Positions 10,270-23,700 of a DNA stretch of 64,000 nt are shown here, piece after piece. The notes below the pieces were generated by a model, which was not told the DNA's origin, made no database searches, and saw only the letters and a list, made by a program, of their open reading frames with translations. Origin of the DNA: Hypericum androsaemum (taxonomy: Eukaryota > Streptophyta > Magnoliopsida > Malpighiales > Hypericaceae); assembly GCA_963995505.1 (NCBI GenBank), contig OZ023199.1:8663373-8727372 (forward strand), written 5' to 3'. Every line of letters begins with the position of its first letter. The first letter of the stretch is position 1. The translations under genes were made by a program, and so were the position numbers.

Positions 10270-13200
10270 TTTTTTTATTATTACAATAGCTCGTACTGTA
10301 GACCTTGGTTGACTAATTTAGTTTCAAGCTATTTATGACTTTTGAAAGATGGTAAATATCTCTAACAAGTATTTAACATCGGTATATTTTCAGGGACTCT
10401 AACTCGAGATCAAGTTAAGATAAAACAAACGACTGAATCGCGAATTCTTCCTATTCGATTTTTGTTATACCTATGATACCTATAAATTCTAAATTCAAAC
10501 GACTAACTATATATACATAAAGAAAATAACATTTAAGTAAATTTTTAAGCAAATAAAGTCAAGATTTTTCCCTCACGCAATGCTGTCGGATAGAGAGCAT
10601 TTTTTTAGTCTGTTTTAATATTATTTCATATTTTACAATAAATTTTTTGTGGGATTCTTTTTCTCACAAGAAGTAATTGAAATCCATTTCTATCCTCCTG
10701 AGGAGAAGTTTTATTTCAAACTCCGGTTGAATAGGAGAAGTACGCCATGCTAATATGCCTTGAATAATCCACATCTCAGAGTCAAGCGCTGAAAAGCACA
10801 TTGAACTATCCATATGGCTAAGAACCCTCACGGCCCAGAGATAATGGATTTGTTATTATAATTTTGGGGTTTATTAGTTAATAGTACGAATCGTTCTTTT
10901 ATTAGTTTTTAGTTCAAATGAAGTCAATTCCTAACTGAGTTGCTAAATTCATGGACTTGTTATTATAAGTCGATGTAGTTGTGGAAATCTTCCATGAGAG
11001 ATTCACTAAACTGGGTATGGATTGGGTACGGAATGCCCAGATTTTGAACTGTTCAGAATGAAGACACGCGGGAGCTTTTTTGCAAAAGTGCTAAAATACA
11101 GGGACCAAAATAAAAAAAATCACTCGCAAACACAGGCCTGAAACAAATGCCATTATGATAGAACAGTGCATGCCAATATCACATAACTGTGCATGCCAGT
11201 ATGACTTTTTTGCAAAAATGCTAAAATACGGGGACCAAAATAAAAAAGGCCATGCACGCCATTATCATAAATGGGATATGCCGCTGTCACAAATACACAT
11301 GTCAGTATCACATAACTGTGCATGCCAGTATTACATAACTGCGCTTGCCAGCGCGGTCCCCCCCTTCACTCTGTACCCAATCCAAACCCCATTAGGGGTG
11401 CAGAAAGTTACAGATAAAAAATTTCAGTGATCAAAAAATCAAATAAAACAAAAATAGAGAAAGATTATCTAATATAGGCAAGCTGATTTTTTTACTAATT
11501 AGCTACTATTTTTATAAAATATTTTTTGATCATTATTTGTTTCTCAAAATGTTAGCCATTGTAAAAATATGTTATTGTTATAGTATACACTAATCTTGGT
11601 TAAACAAAACACATCAATTATATATTTTCATTAATATAGTGAACAAATTTATGATTGAAGAGACATTATCTCAATTCATGTTGCAATTACAATATCTCTA
11701 ATATCCTAATAATTTTAATACAAAACTATAGATCTTATTAATTTTTCATTTAGAATCAACTGAAATAGGGAATACGATATGCAAATAATCCGTCCTTTAC
11801 ATTTATAAAATAAATAATCATTGAGTATTACATGTTTGAAAGATTCAGTGAGTAAGTTCAATTTATTCTTTGAAAATTAAAATCTCATATTCTAATAGAA
11901 GACCACTACTAAATAACAATAAATTTTAATATAACATGGTACTCTAATATAAATTGATATGTTTAGAAGATAAGGGGAAGAAATATGAAGGGCCTCGATA
12001 TTTTTTGTGTGTGTGTGATTCTCTGATGTTCCGAATCCAATAGTATCGGCCCTATATATTTATATAATAGAGATGGTCGATTTGTCTCTACTAGCTTTCA
12101 ACATCGGATGCTCGCTGGATGATGTTTGCTTCATCCAATAATTAAAACCCTAAATTGTTTAATATTGTTGGACACTAGACAATCCGGTGGGTGGGATAGC
12201 GCCGGTTACCTGCCACACTAGAGCAAATTTGGGCTGGAAAGAATAATTGAAGTCTGGCCAAACACTCCCGTCATAATTGATCGAAAAAAAGTTTTAATGG
12301 AGTGAAGATAAATCAAAATTTTAAGGTAATAAATATGTGAATTTTTTATATTTATAAATATGTGAAATTCTTCAACAATGGGCGGTAAAATTAGTCTAAT
12401 CGATACTATGTTAAATCTCAATATCTTAAAATAATAATTTTATATTCTATAAACAAATTCACTACTATGCACCCCAATGCGGTAATCTGAATAGACATTC
12501 AGTTCTATACGACAATATTTTCAGCTCATGGGAAAAAGCACTTGGCTGAGACGTTGAATATGATGGGCTTGATTTTAAAAATGATTGAGCCTTGCATTAA
12601 CAAACAGATTGACCCAACTCACCCAACCCAGTTCATTATTCTTCAAAAGAAAATTCATCATTTGGTCTTCACCAAACAACCTACAATAAATTAATATTCA
12701 ATAAAATAGTAATATATTTGTAAAAAAAATTCCCGAACTAACCTCTCTACTATCCCACTAAATTAATATCTAACAATTAATAAATTTTATAGTGGCCCGT
12801 TATTAATTAATAGAGATTTTGTTGTGTTTCTATTAAATGAGATATTTTTGACCCAGTTAAGTATGATGATATCAGGCTTCACCTACTTAAACCACTTATT
12901 TACCTAACATTGTCAATTGAGATTCCATTTTAACAATTTAGCGCATGGAATAAAAAGAATCTGAACTTGTTTATTAATTTTAAGTTTGGATTCGGGTCTG
13001 ATATAATATCTGACATTAAACATAACTAAATTAAGTGTTGAACCCTAATCCATCAGGTTGCATGAAGCAACCCGTAAACCCATCATGTAACTAACTAATC
13101 ACGCTAATAAATTATTCTAATTTAATTAAATATATCGAATTTGAATTTTAATACATTTGTCGAATCCATTAGTTTCCGACCCATGTACCATATCTTTAAG

Positions 13201-13985
13201 TCATCGTGTTTCACTTCTCGGACCATGGTTAAGCTTTTGGACAAGATGCTAATCACTATTTCGAATCAGTTGGTTTGGAAACCAAATCAGTTCATTCCAA
13301 ATCACAAATGACGGATTTTTTTACTTAGATTATGACGTTAGTTTTAAAATGCCATCGTCTTTCAACTAATGTAAGAACAGAAATATATTTTGATTTCATC
13401 TTGTTAATTAATATAATTTTTATTATATATTTAGCACAATTATATACCATCTGTGATAACTACAGTATTCTTTTACTAAATTCTTATTTATTATATTTGT
13501 AAAAGACACCCTATAGATAATTCAATATTTAAAATAGCTATCAGCTTGTCTTATCAAACATAAGTTTCTCAATTAGGAAGTAGCTATTAATTTTCAATCA
13601 CTAATCAGTCAGTTGGTTTCTCAATCAGTAATCAGCAATTAATCTTTCAATTACTAATGCATACCAATCTTCATGATCTTGCAGGTTTGTTGCAATTCAC
13701 TCAAAGTGATGTGGTCTCTCGTAAAATTCATGTTTGAATCGGCTAGTCCAAGCTTGTAAGACACTAATGCGTTTTAGATTTGTTTGCATGTGTTAGACCA
13801 GGCGGGCACATAGGTTTCATGCTCTACCTTACTCTCCCTGCCGATTAATCCAAATTCAAGTTAAGTAACACATTCGAAAGACTGCAAAATTCTCTCAAGT
13901 ATTTAACACTGATGCACTCTCCAAAATCTCAAAGCCCGATACATCTTGATCTAAGTACTTGATAGAAGTAATAACAATTCTTAGG
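10270..13985. other. Long AT-rich intergenic region
   Basis: No coding exon or complete mobile element was recognised. A direct repeat of about 45 bp (TTTTTTGCAAAARTGCTAAA onward) occurs at 11077 and 11207. The word CATAACTGTGCATGCCAGTA recurs nearby (11180-11340). The remainder is low-complexity A/T sequence. Confidence 0.5.
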
Positions 13986-14935
13986 ACAAAAAGATAAAGC
14001 ACATTTTGACTAAGATTAGCACCCACAAAGAAAAAAAGGTAAGAGATGTAATCAACATCATCAACAAGGGAACATCACTTTATGAAGAGGATAGAATCCA
14101 AGAAGAAGACAAGACACCAATAATGAAAACTGCTGGTCCCCCCAAGTTGCCCACAAGTCGTCTTCTTCAGGAGGCGTGTCGTTGTTCTCCGCGCAAAAAA
14201 GTTGCAGACCATCATCTCATTTGGAAAATTTGCCACCTAAAAAAGTTGCTTGCAGCTCTTGTATTTAGTCAAAAAGCTGAACTTGTACAAGTTCCACCTT
14301 CAAGCAATCAATTCATGGATTACCAACAGTGAGCAAAGTGCATCAGAGCAGAGAGGACCCCTTGAACCCGCCGAAAAGGCGGTAGCCCCCAACCGAGCTT
14401 GGTTCGCTGCGGAAGTCGGTACCACGGCGAAAAGAGGGTGAAGGGTGTAAAAATAAGCCAACATGGTACATGAAACATTAATATAAGTCTGATTTTTTTG
14501 CAAGTCAGGTACAAGAAATGACCGATAAACTAGTAGAGAACAACAGACACAACAGCATGGGCTATAAACACTTCCTCGTGGGGCCAATCTGTGTAGGGAT
14601 TTCCTCTCCTTCCTAGCTACAGATAAATACTTCTCAAGCTTTTCTTTGAATTTCACTAGCAGCTATCGGATACGTTCCTCTCCGGGATATCTTCACTTTC
14701 TTACATTTACATAAACAAAAAGGCATTTCTAAGAGTGGAGGGAGGGCATGTGATGTAGGAAGGAGAGAATGGATAAAACAATATCAAGAAATGGCAGCCG
14801 TACAGCTGCCTGCATCCCGTACGAGTCATGGCCGAGCGAAAAATATTGCTGACCCCCATCGAATATTGACCACAAGGGATTGCCTTCGTTTGGCTGAGCC
14901 GGAAATATACAAGTACCATAGGACTGATCTGCTTC
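13986..14935. other. 3' flank of the GSK3-like gene, no separate gene supported
   Basis: A 108-codon open frame at 14006-14332 (plus) has no recognisable domain, and a minus-strand frame at 14300-14656 is its overlap. The part nearest 14936 is presumably the 3' untranslated region of the minus-strand kinase. A functional small gene is not supported by sequence features. Confidence 0.4.
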
Positions 14936-17660
14936 TTATGTACTGGCCAAGTGCGAGAAGTTTAGACTCATTGCTCTTTTGACATAATCCGGTATCAACT
15001 TGTTCACAAGCTCAGCAGAGGCTCCATTTAACTGTAATGACAACATCAAATCAAGTGGCTTTTCAGGTTTTCGTCAATCTGCGACCATGACAGGACAATG
15101 AAAGAAAACATCTCTTTGCAATAAACAAAACTTGTTCATTAAGGGTAGATTTGCCAAGAGATGGGGAAATCCAGTAGCATCACCGTCATTTTTTTTTGCA
15201 TCACACAAAGATGAAGAGCTTAAGTATTGATGTACCTCCTGTTTGAAATTGAAGAGAGGCGGTAAAGGACGACCATTTGGCAGACGAGCATTGTGTTGCC
15301 GAAGTTCGTCAAAGAAAGGATGTGCACATGCTTCTAACTGCAATAACAAGCAAGTCATCACGAAGAAGTGAAAGGGAAGTACATAAAGCAAAAATATTAA
15401 GAATGTGTGGCTTCATATGGATTGGTAAGCATACAACGGTGTCAAAACTCACAAGAATGCCACTGTGACAAGTTATTGCACCCCAATTTCAACAGATGGA
15501 ACGGATATAAAGAAACAAGCTAGCAAATCAAACTCACAGCTGTGCAACGAAGACTTGGTGAATATTGTAACAAACGAGAGGCGAGATCAATTGCTTCTGG
15601 AGGCATCCTTTTGTGGAACACCTAAATAAGAATAAAAAAAGCAATTAGATGAATGAGTAAATTAACTAAACCCTAGTTATGTCACATACAACAATTCTAT
15701 CGCAATGTTTGTAAGATGAACAGAGCAAACCTAGCAGCGGCAAAATTCTGCCAAAATTTTGCCAAGGATTTATGCAAAACAGAACAAGGAAATTAAAGCA
15801 AAGGACAGATGAAATGCATACCTTATGCCATGGATGAGCTTTTACTTGGGGATACCTAAAGTCGGTGTAATTTGGATTCATACAGCGAACTTCTTCCCTG
15901 GTTGGTGTACCAAGAACCTACAAATTCAACATGAGTATATTAACAGAAGAATTTGAATATTTTTAACTTAACAGACAAAACGCTGAGATATATACCCTGG
16001 TAATTTTAACAAGCTGGTCAACAGCATTTTCTCCAGGAAATAATGGCTACAAAGTTTCACAAAATCAGCAAACATTAGTATCAACTAGAAGTACATCACT
16101 GCACAATTGTAAACCATCTTTTTTTAAAAGGAATTGTATCCATCTGGAAAGATATACTTGCGAAACCACAAAAGAAAATGCTCACCTGGCCTAGGAGAAG
16201 CTCGGCAAGGACGCAACCAGCCGACCATATATCAATTGACGTTGTATACTCAGTGGCGCCAAAAATAAGTTCAGGAGCTCGATAGAAACGTGAACAGATG
16301 TATGAGATATTGGCTTCACCATTGACCTGACGACAAAAGCCACAAATGAAATAAATTTAGTAATTAAAATTTAAAAGACAGAATCAACAATATTGGACAA
16401 ATAAATTGACCAACAGAAAGCACCTTAGTTACACTGTACATATGCTTTGTGAGTGAGAACTAATTAATTGAGACGCTTCAAGCATTAAACAAAATATTTT
16501 TACTAATTTCCATGGGCGGCATTATACAAACGATACAACCACCCAAAAAGGAATAGACTGAAACACAAGTTTGGCATCTGTTAAGGCCACGACTATCTAC
16601 AGATATTAAATATCTTGGAGAATCATTAGCAGACTGCTCAAATATGTGATTGCAGACTTAACAAGCAAAGAAGTTACAAGCTAGAAGCAAGGTATACATA
16701 CCAGTACTTTTGCACTTCCAAGATCGCATAGCTTAACTTGATGACTTAGAGTATCAACCTGATAAATAGGAAAATAGTTGCTTCATGTAACAGCTGCAAG
16801 TCCGTTGCATTCACAAAAAATGGAAAACGTACCAGTATGTTCTGAGGCTTCAAGTCCCTGTGACAAACTCCAGGAACAGCATGGATGTACGCCAATCCCC
16901 TGAAAATCTGGTTGGGCAGCAGGATCAGGTTTCAGTTGATATGGAAAATTAGCATTTCACAATGGGGAGCACGAGATGTACCTGATACATATAGAGCTTC
17001 ACGTATAGAAGGGGCATTGCTTGTTTGGCAGTGTTGTAAAGCTGCAATACTCTTTCCATGCTTTTTGGGACGTACTCCATCACCAAGTTGAGAAAAAGCT
17101 CATTGTTGGTGGTTGTAGAAAAGAAATGATGCTTCAGAGAAATCACATTAGGATGATCCATCACGCGCATCAGCTGCAGTTCACGATTCTTGTATCTCTT
17201 GTCCTGCAAGACCTTCTTTATGGCAACGGTCTCACCAGATTCCAAGCACTTGGCCTGAAGACAACAACATTTCAGCACAAGAAATCGGTAGACCGTACAA
17301 CAAATTGGTGCCAAACTATCACTAGCATACCTGGAACACTATACCGAAGGAGCCAGTGCCAACCTCACGCTCTGCCATGTAGCTAATGGTCTGCAAAATA
17401 AAAACAAAACCAAAATGTAATCAGCCTCATTTGTTTGGTCTAGCTGCCAAGATAAGTTAAGTCAAATTGCTCTTCAGCATCAATAGTTATGTCTAGCTTC
17501 AAAGCTTAGTTATGCCTGTTGCTTTAAGGAATGCAAGTAACACAAAATACACACTCCTCCTGGACCTTACCTGCTTTGGTTCTCCATTTTTACCCCCAAT
17601 TGTGGTGGAAATGATATGACCTGTTAGAGGATCATTTGCATCGACAACTCGAGCAGCCAT
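14936..17660 (-). CDS. GSK3/shaggy-like kinase, BIN2 (AtSK2) subgroup, with DLG motif
   Basis: Eleven coding exons join into about 374 residues (BIN2 has 380), starting at the ATG complementary to 17658-17660 and ending in TAA at 14936-14938. A 5'-untranslated intron separates the ATG from a leader near 18320-18380. Landmarks: [17 protein letters not shown], glycine loop GTGSFG, VAIKKVL (Lys63), HRDLKPQN (Asp159), [12 protein letters not shown] with the activation-loop tyrosine, the TREE motif in [18 protein letters not shown], and [12 protein letters not shown]. These place it in the AtSK21-23 group of cytosolic/nuclear kinases that repress brassinosteroid signalling. Two oddities: the DFG motif reads CDLGSAKVL (Leu179), and helix D reads VPKSMERV where the family has VPE[ST]LYRV. 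Splice sites look intact, so the gene is probably expressed; whether it is fully active is open. Confidence 0.93.
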
Positions 17661-18319
17661 TTCCTGCAACAGAAACCCAAACCCATGAGATACATCCTCC
17701 TATCTATGACCAACACGTTGCTGAAGAAGAATCTACTTTCTCTAGAGTTTTCACCAAAATCTGACCAAAGAATGATTGGCAAACCACAAAGACGCAACCC
17801 TTAACAACAGGAACTAAACAAAATGAAATGAAACCCGCCAAACCGAAGTCTCAGCCTCAAACAAAAACCCATTAGAATTGCTCAGATCGGGAAATGGGTA
17901 GCTCAGCTAAGAGCATGAACCTTTGGACAGATAAAAACAGAGTTCGAAGAACAACTCAAAGTTGTTCAGAACAAGCAAATGAACAGGACAGATCTCAGAT
18001 TGAGCAACGAGTTAGAACTGAGATAGATCCCAACAAAACAACACTTCAAAAATCCCAACAAAATTCCCACCTTTGCTTACCAATTGGCAGAAAAATATGA
18101 TATTATTAAAGTTTCCCAAATTCCCACATTAAGAAACCAACCAAGAAGAAAAACCCACAAAATTTTCAAGCTCCTTGAGCTCAAGTCCCAAACTTTACTC
18201 CTTCCTTAAACGATCGAAACCCAAAGATCCAACCTTTACACGAGAAAACGAGCTGGGTCTCTTCCAATAACCCAAACAAATGGAAGACAAAGCAAAAAAA
18301 AAAAAAAGAAGGAAAAGGT

Positions 18320-18400
18320 TACCTTATCGAGGAGGAGGAAGAAAGAGAGAGAAGATGGAAAGACTTGAGAGCTTCCTTCAACTAGTCAGTTATCAGAGAT
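18320..18400 (-). promoter_or_regulatory. 5' leader exon of the GSK3-like gene
   Basis: On the minus strand a CT-rich leader (CTCTTTCTTCCTCCTCCTCG) ends at a GTAACC donor near 18321. The matching acceptor TTGCAG lies just before GAAATGGCTGCT at the start codon. The leader sits in a long TC/GA-rich tract (18320-18580) typical of plant 5' regions. The transcription start was not located. Confidence 0.5.
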
Positions 18401-18589
18401 TATAGTCTAGAGGTAAAGAGGCCCCAGAGTAGAGAGAGAAAGTCTAGAGAGAGAAAGGAAGAAAATGAAGAGTGAGAAGGGGAAGACAAGAGACCATTAG
18501 TAGACCAAGCCCATGTGATTGATTCCAGCTCTTCCCTCCTCTCTCTCACCATCGTCCCACCCTTTTTCTTTTTCTTTTTTTTTGGGGTA

Positions 18590-19394
18590 TTACCCTCTGT
18601 CTAGTCTCAGGTGTTTGGTCATCTTTCTTGTCAGGTCCCTGTATTGCTGAAAATGATTTTACAGTCTTCCGTGTTTAATTTTATTATACTCTCGGTTCCC
18701 GACTGACGTCAGCACCTATTTTTTTATTATTTGTCATAAAAATGACCAAAATACCCCTAAACAAAAAAAAAACTCCTCCTTCTTCCTCCTCTCGCAACCT
18801 CCTCCAAATCTAGAAATCAAATCTTGAGAACTTTGTAGATCGATCTTATCTCTCTTCTCTCCTCTTCTTCTTCCCACCCTTTTTTCTCTTTCTTTTTTTT
18901 CTTTTTCCCCCTCTTCCTTTTCTATACTGTTTTCTCTTTTCCCATTTTCTTATTTATAGCTATATCTTTTTTTAGAGATATTATTATTTACAAATATCTG
19001 TTGTCTCAGAAAAGACCACTGTCTTGATTTTGGTTAATAGTTTCATGTTTTGGTTTCTTTTTTACCGGTTTGATAACATGGGTCTTCAGAAATTACGGCG
19101 AGGTTAGTTTTCCGTTGTGATTCAACTAATCAAAATTTTATGGCAGTACAATCTATAAAATATGAGTAAAATAATTTAACAAATATTTAACATTATTCTT
19201 AATGATTCAAATTATAAATTTTTTTGTTAAACTAAAATAATTTTTTTCTGTTTGTGTTTCCATTCAACTGTTTGTGTGTATTTTTAGGGTTATTCTGTGG
19301 TCGTTTTTTTATTTTAATTTCTAATATAAATACTAAATACTGTATCACTTTATTTTTAATAATTTTTTGTTCCATAAAAAATTATTAAAAGAGG
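18590..19394. other. Upstream flank of the GSK3-like gene
   Basis: Low-complexity, pyrimidine-rich (18770-18950), then AT-rich. No gene seen. The word TGACGTCAGCACCT at about 18703 is a palindromic ACGT-core element and a possible bZIP site. Confidence 0.4.
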
Positions 19395-20585
19395 CGGTAA
19401 AAGTCCACATTAGTATTTTGTGGTTTCAGTCTTTCACATACATGGTTTTAATTAGTCTGACAAGGTGATAGAAATTTCATCTACAGTAACACCTCTGTAA
19501 AATTATCTCCTCTAAAATGATAATCTCTCTAAACTAAAAAAAGTTCCGGTCTCGAGTCGGAACCATTATTAAAATTTAATAATCCCTCTATCGTAATAAC
19601 TAATACTTTTTCAGAAAATGTTAGTGCAAAACCTTGGTCCCAGTTTTTACATAAACTGATATTTTTGAATAAATACATATAATTTACATACCTTGCGAAT
19701 TTGAAAAATAATTTAAGATATTGATTTGTGCTAGATTGGTTGTTTGATAACTTTTACATCATCATCCATCTTTTGAATTATCTTTAAACGGTCGTTGTGA
19801 TTGCCATCATGTTGTAAAAAAATTTCAATTAAGTATAGCATTTGAATAATTCTATAAGCCGAGATTTCAGGCATCTCGTGACTACCATCATCATCCACCT
19901 CAGAATTGTATCAACGATATCTTATTTGGTTAAAGTGTAGCAGATCTTTTGCTCAACCGAAAAATCAAGTAACTAATTAGCATCCATTGATTTCCATAGT
20001 GCAAACTCTGAATTAACTCATTCAGTTTTTTCACAACACTATTCATTTCAGAATCTTCAACAATGCTCCGGAGTTCTATTATTTAAGAGCAATATGTATA
20101 AACACTATTGATAAATTTATAGAAATTTATTCTAATTTATAAGTATTTTTTGGATGAAATTTAATGATAAATAGATGTTAATAAGTTATTTAGAAATTTT
20201 AAAAAACTATTGAAATTTTGTATGAGATAATAATTGTGCTTGTTAGTAACGGAAATTGGGGGAGGGTGGCTTGGACAATTTTTGGGTTTGGAATTTTTAA
20301 TTTTTTAAACTAAATTGTGAAACTTTATTAACGAAGAAAAAGAAAAAGTTACAGAAGGAAGGTGAGAAAAGTGAGATTTTTATTTTGACACGTCAGCATC
20401 AGTTAGGATAAAAAAATACGATGTGGCGATGATGTGTACTGCCGGGTTGGAAAAATTAACCCTGATTAAGAATTTTTTTCCAAAAATGTCACTTTTGGAA
20501 ACTTCTGTCAGTTAAAAAAACTTAAACCATAAGGTACTAAATTAAAAAATATAAAATTACAAAGTACTTTAGTGAACTTTTCCCT
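19395..20585. mobile_element. Mutator-like element with short inverted ends (probable)
   Basis: The left end GGTAAAAGTCCACATTAGTA and the right end (reverse complement) GGGAAAAGTTCACTAAAGTA match each other. They also match the termini of the element at 9126-10269 and the half-element ending near 39892. Similarity between the two ends fades after about 60 bp. No target duplication was resolved. The interior holds an unrelated pogo-like relic. Confidence 0.45.
19484..20100 (-). pseudogene. pogo/Tc1-mariner-type transposase relic (Lemi1/Emigrant-like end)
   Basis: CAGTAACACCTCTGTAAAAT at 19484 follows a TA and resembles the Emigrant/Lemi1 terminus CAGTAAAACCTCTATAAATT. Inside, the minus strand around 19750-20060 reads VVKKLNELIQSLHYGN and, further on, AYRIIQMLYLIEIFLQHDGN. 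These fit the C-terminal part of plant pogo-like (tigger-type) transposases, between which several stops and frameshifts occur. The right terminus was not found, so the element is truncated. Confidence 0.45.
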
Positions 20586-21112
20586 AGATAATGCCACGTT
20601 TTATCTTCTCTTTCGTTTTTATTCTTTTGAAATGTGCCAACCTAGTGATATATGAATGATGTCCCGTTTCAATGTCTGTGTTTTATACATTTAAAAAAAA
20701 TTATATATAAATATTTATTGTTATGTATAGTTCAAATTTTAATCAAAGATGATTATAAATAATAGCGAATAATAATAACTTTTTTTTAAAAGGTAAATTT
20801 GTATACCATTACATTGCGAGTGTTTGAAACCTGGATCTCTTTGAATTTAACGATATGTTGTGTCATTAGGCTAAATGTCCTTTGGTAAATGGCTAAGGTA
20901 AATTTATACTATGCTAGGATTTGAACCCTGGAATTTCATAAAATACTACAACGCCTAGTGCCATTAGACCAAATGGTATTTGACTATACTAACACCTATT
21001 TTGGGCTTAATTTTGATATACCTTGTAGTTTTCTTTTGTTACTATATGAGAAGAACCATTCAATTTAATACACCTATTTTGACGTTTTGGATGAAGTCTA
21101 GTATTCAATAAC
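20586..21112. other. AT-rich intergenic stretch with a two-copy repeat
   Basis: Two related blocks at 20790-20890 and 20900-20990 share AGGTAAATTTRTAYxxxxxTA, a GRxTTTGAAxCCTGG core and CATTAGRCxAAATG. The core resembles a tRNA B-box, but no cloverleaf could be formed. Probably an old short retroposon. Confidence 0.3.
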
Positions 21113-21512
21113 ACCGTAATCTTTGGACGCGCAAGCATTGCTCAACGATTGGATCAAAGGGATAGACAACAACAATAATTATCGAGAAGACACCGAACAA
21201 CTATACGATCTCGATTATACCACAACCGGAGAAAACACAAAATATTCGACTAGATGAGTGAGAATCATCAAGACAAGAGAACTACGCAAGCGTTGATTCC
21301 TTCTAATACGTAGGAAACTTTATTTGGTACATTAAGTGCAAGTCTAATCTTTAGTTATTTTTTCCCAACAATGATAAACCCTAAACTCTAAATTTTTGAA
21401 AATTTTCAGAAAATGTATACAATTTGAAAATTTAAAAAAAAATTCCAAAATTTGAAAATTCAAAAAAATTAATTCAAATTTGATTCAAATTTTATTGTTC
21501 ATAATTTGTATT
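21113..21512 (+). pseudogene. 3' part of a hAT element, left piece (split by a copia insertion)
   Basis: Bases 21113-21370 align throughout with 38530-38790 of the nearly intact hAT element in this window. The shared part covers the last transposase residues (QLYDLDxTTTGE) and the 3' untranslated part (TTGGTACATTAAGTGCAAG). The sequence is cut at 21512 by the LTR at 21513 and resumes at 29301. The 5' portion of this hAT copy is missing. Confidence 0.75.
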
Positions 21513-21991
21513 TGATGGTTTATTATTCGAATATATAATCTTAATTATATAATTAAACCATAAATAAAAGCCATAATTAAAGGATTACCTCTTGTAGCGC
21601 AGAATCTACTTAATGCGTTCTTCAGAGGTTCTTCACAGGATCTTAATGATGGAGGCTCGTCACTGGTCGATCCCTACTCACGTATGAACGAAGCAGGGAT
21701 TGAATTTCACCGCCTAAAAGCCAGGTGCTTTCTCAGAGAAAACCTGGAGAGAAAAAGAAGCGTTTCTTTTTCTCCTCGTGTGTTTGATTATCCGTAGAAT
21801 TTTCTTCCCCTTCTTTTCCTTCCCTTTTTACGTATATAAAAGGAATATTAGAGGATAGAGATAAGGGTTTGAGTTGTTATCTGTATAACCAACTCTACCA
21901 TGTAAAATCTCTTTTCAAATTAAATAAAAGATACACAAATCTTTTTATTTATTTGATTTCTTTTGGATAATCATGGGTGGAAAAACCAACA
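21513..21991 (-). repeat. 3' LTR of the copia element (479 bp)
   Basis: Begins TGATGG and ends CCAACA on the plus strand. Compared with the other LTR I count about six substitutions and one 12-bp extra segment near 21570. TG...CA ends are intact. Confidence 0.92.
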
Positions 21992-23245
21992 TCTCTCACT
22001 CACACATGATTGACCACAATCAATTGACTCTCTCATTTTTGCGTTTGGCATATAGGCCGTGCGACCAGCATATATCGAGTGCACTTAGCTAAACTCAAGA
22101 GCACATAACGGCTACTTGGATGATAGCATATCGATTAGCACCTCCATCACATAAAGTATGCCTTACCCTAGGCCTTATCTCATATTCATTGTTTCCACAT
22201 GTGATTTCTGAAATAATCTATTCGTGTTCACTATTGTATTGCTCTCAACACAATAGACCGGTCAGTAAACCACGAATCTTCCAGAATGTGATCGATAAAG
22301 AACCTTCTCCTCTAACTATATTTCTTTCATCATGATCCAGCTGCTTTTCCAGTCAGCCTTGTCAGGTCGAATCTAAACCATGACCCTTTAAAGACTTTCC
22401 AAGCTAGCGACACTGAATCATACTTCCAAAATAAGTCAAGGATCTTAAGGGTAAAATTCCAAAAACTATAGTTTTCGAAGTTGGTCTCACACTAGGGAAA
22501 CTGAAATCACTTTTAATAAATTGATTTCCCATCCATAGGTCGAAAGCACACATGACACGATCCATGTGTTATGGTGTTTTGTCCTCTGCAAAGGAGCGCA
22601 TGTCTTTCACAAATAACACCATACTAGAGCATCAGCCTCGATGTTCACAAACAATAGCTTTAGTCTACCCAAAGACTACTCTAGGCTATCAAGACAGAAT
22701 CATGGTAAGTTCTACTTACTTCTTACCATTGGATTCACATAATCCTATAAGTTCACAAAACTTATTTAATGCATCATCTATTGCTTGCACTATAAATAAT
22801 CTTACACTTTAACAAGACCTTTTCTTGTAATTAAGCAAGACGGCATTCATATTTTAGAACAGGCACTCGATAATTAATGATGTTCTAAAACTGCCTCATC
22901 TCATTCAAGAATCAACTTATGACTCCCACTGAGGTAAACACCCGTGTGAGTGGGCTACTTCTCTGTCCGACATGCATTATAGTAAATGTTATTCAAATTA
23001 ACATTCACATTCGTATTACCAAAACAATATCAATTTTATTGAATAACAAAATCAATGTTCATGAATATGAACAAAAACATGTTCAGCAAATCCTGGGACC
23101 TGACATATTTCTCAAAATACGTCTCTAAGTACACCCTTAGCCGTTAGACATACTTTCATATCTCTCATAGATACGTGTTTTTATGTTCATTTTTTTACAC
23201 ACAATCATATCGCAAAAAATATACTCAATGACTTTTATGAGGTTG

Positions 23246-23443
23246 TTAGGGATAAAAAAGTTTAAGACTCTCTTCAACCATATGGCTTCTTGCATAGTAG
23301 CTATAAAAGCTACATATTAAGCTTCCATAGCTGCCAGGGAGACAGACACAAGTCTGTTTCTTGCTACTCCATGAGATAGCAACTCCAATTAGCAAGAAAA
23401 ATATCTCATTGTGAATTTTCGTTCGTCCACATCCAATGCCCAA
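23246..23443 (-). pseudogene. Copia RNase H region (relic)
   Basis: The minus strand reads GVAISWSSKKQTCVCLPGS, equivalent to the family's GGAVSWKSSKQTCVALSTMEAEY region, then breaks down. No usable frame continues. Confidence 0.6.
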
Positions 23444-23700
23444 TAGGCACTAGTATCATTTCTCAATATCAGGCCTTAACCTTGACAATGCTCTGAGCAT
23501 TTTTGCAGTCGTGCTAAAGTACTTCATAATTTCTTTGACACTTACCAGTGTGCTGTGCTTGGATTGAGATAATACATAGCATATTCATAAAGGACATTCA
23601 CTACATCTTTTATATACTTGGATATTTTTTGGGTACAAGTCTTTATTGAGACAATGACCTTTTAAGTACTGGGGCATACTAGAGATTGCTGTCATCACAT

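Noticed and set aside
14006..14332. A 108-codon plus-strand gene
   Set aside because: No domain, low-complexity start, and it lies in the 3' flank of the kinase on the other strand; nothing beyond openness supports it.
20790..20990. tRNA genes suggested by TTTGAAxCC words
   Set aside because: No cloverleaf with acceptor and anticodon stems could be drawn; better explained as old retroposon sequence.
21105..21512. An independent small gene near the copia LTR
   Set aside because: It aligns along its length with the 3' end of the hAT element at 38530-38790.
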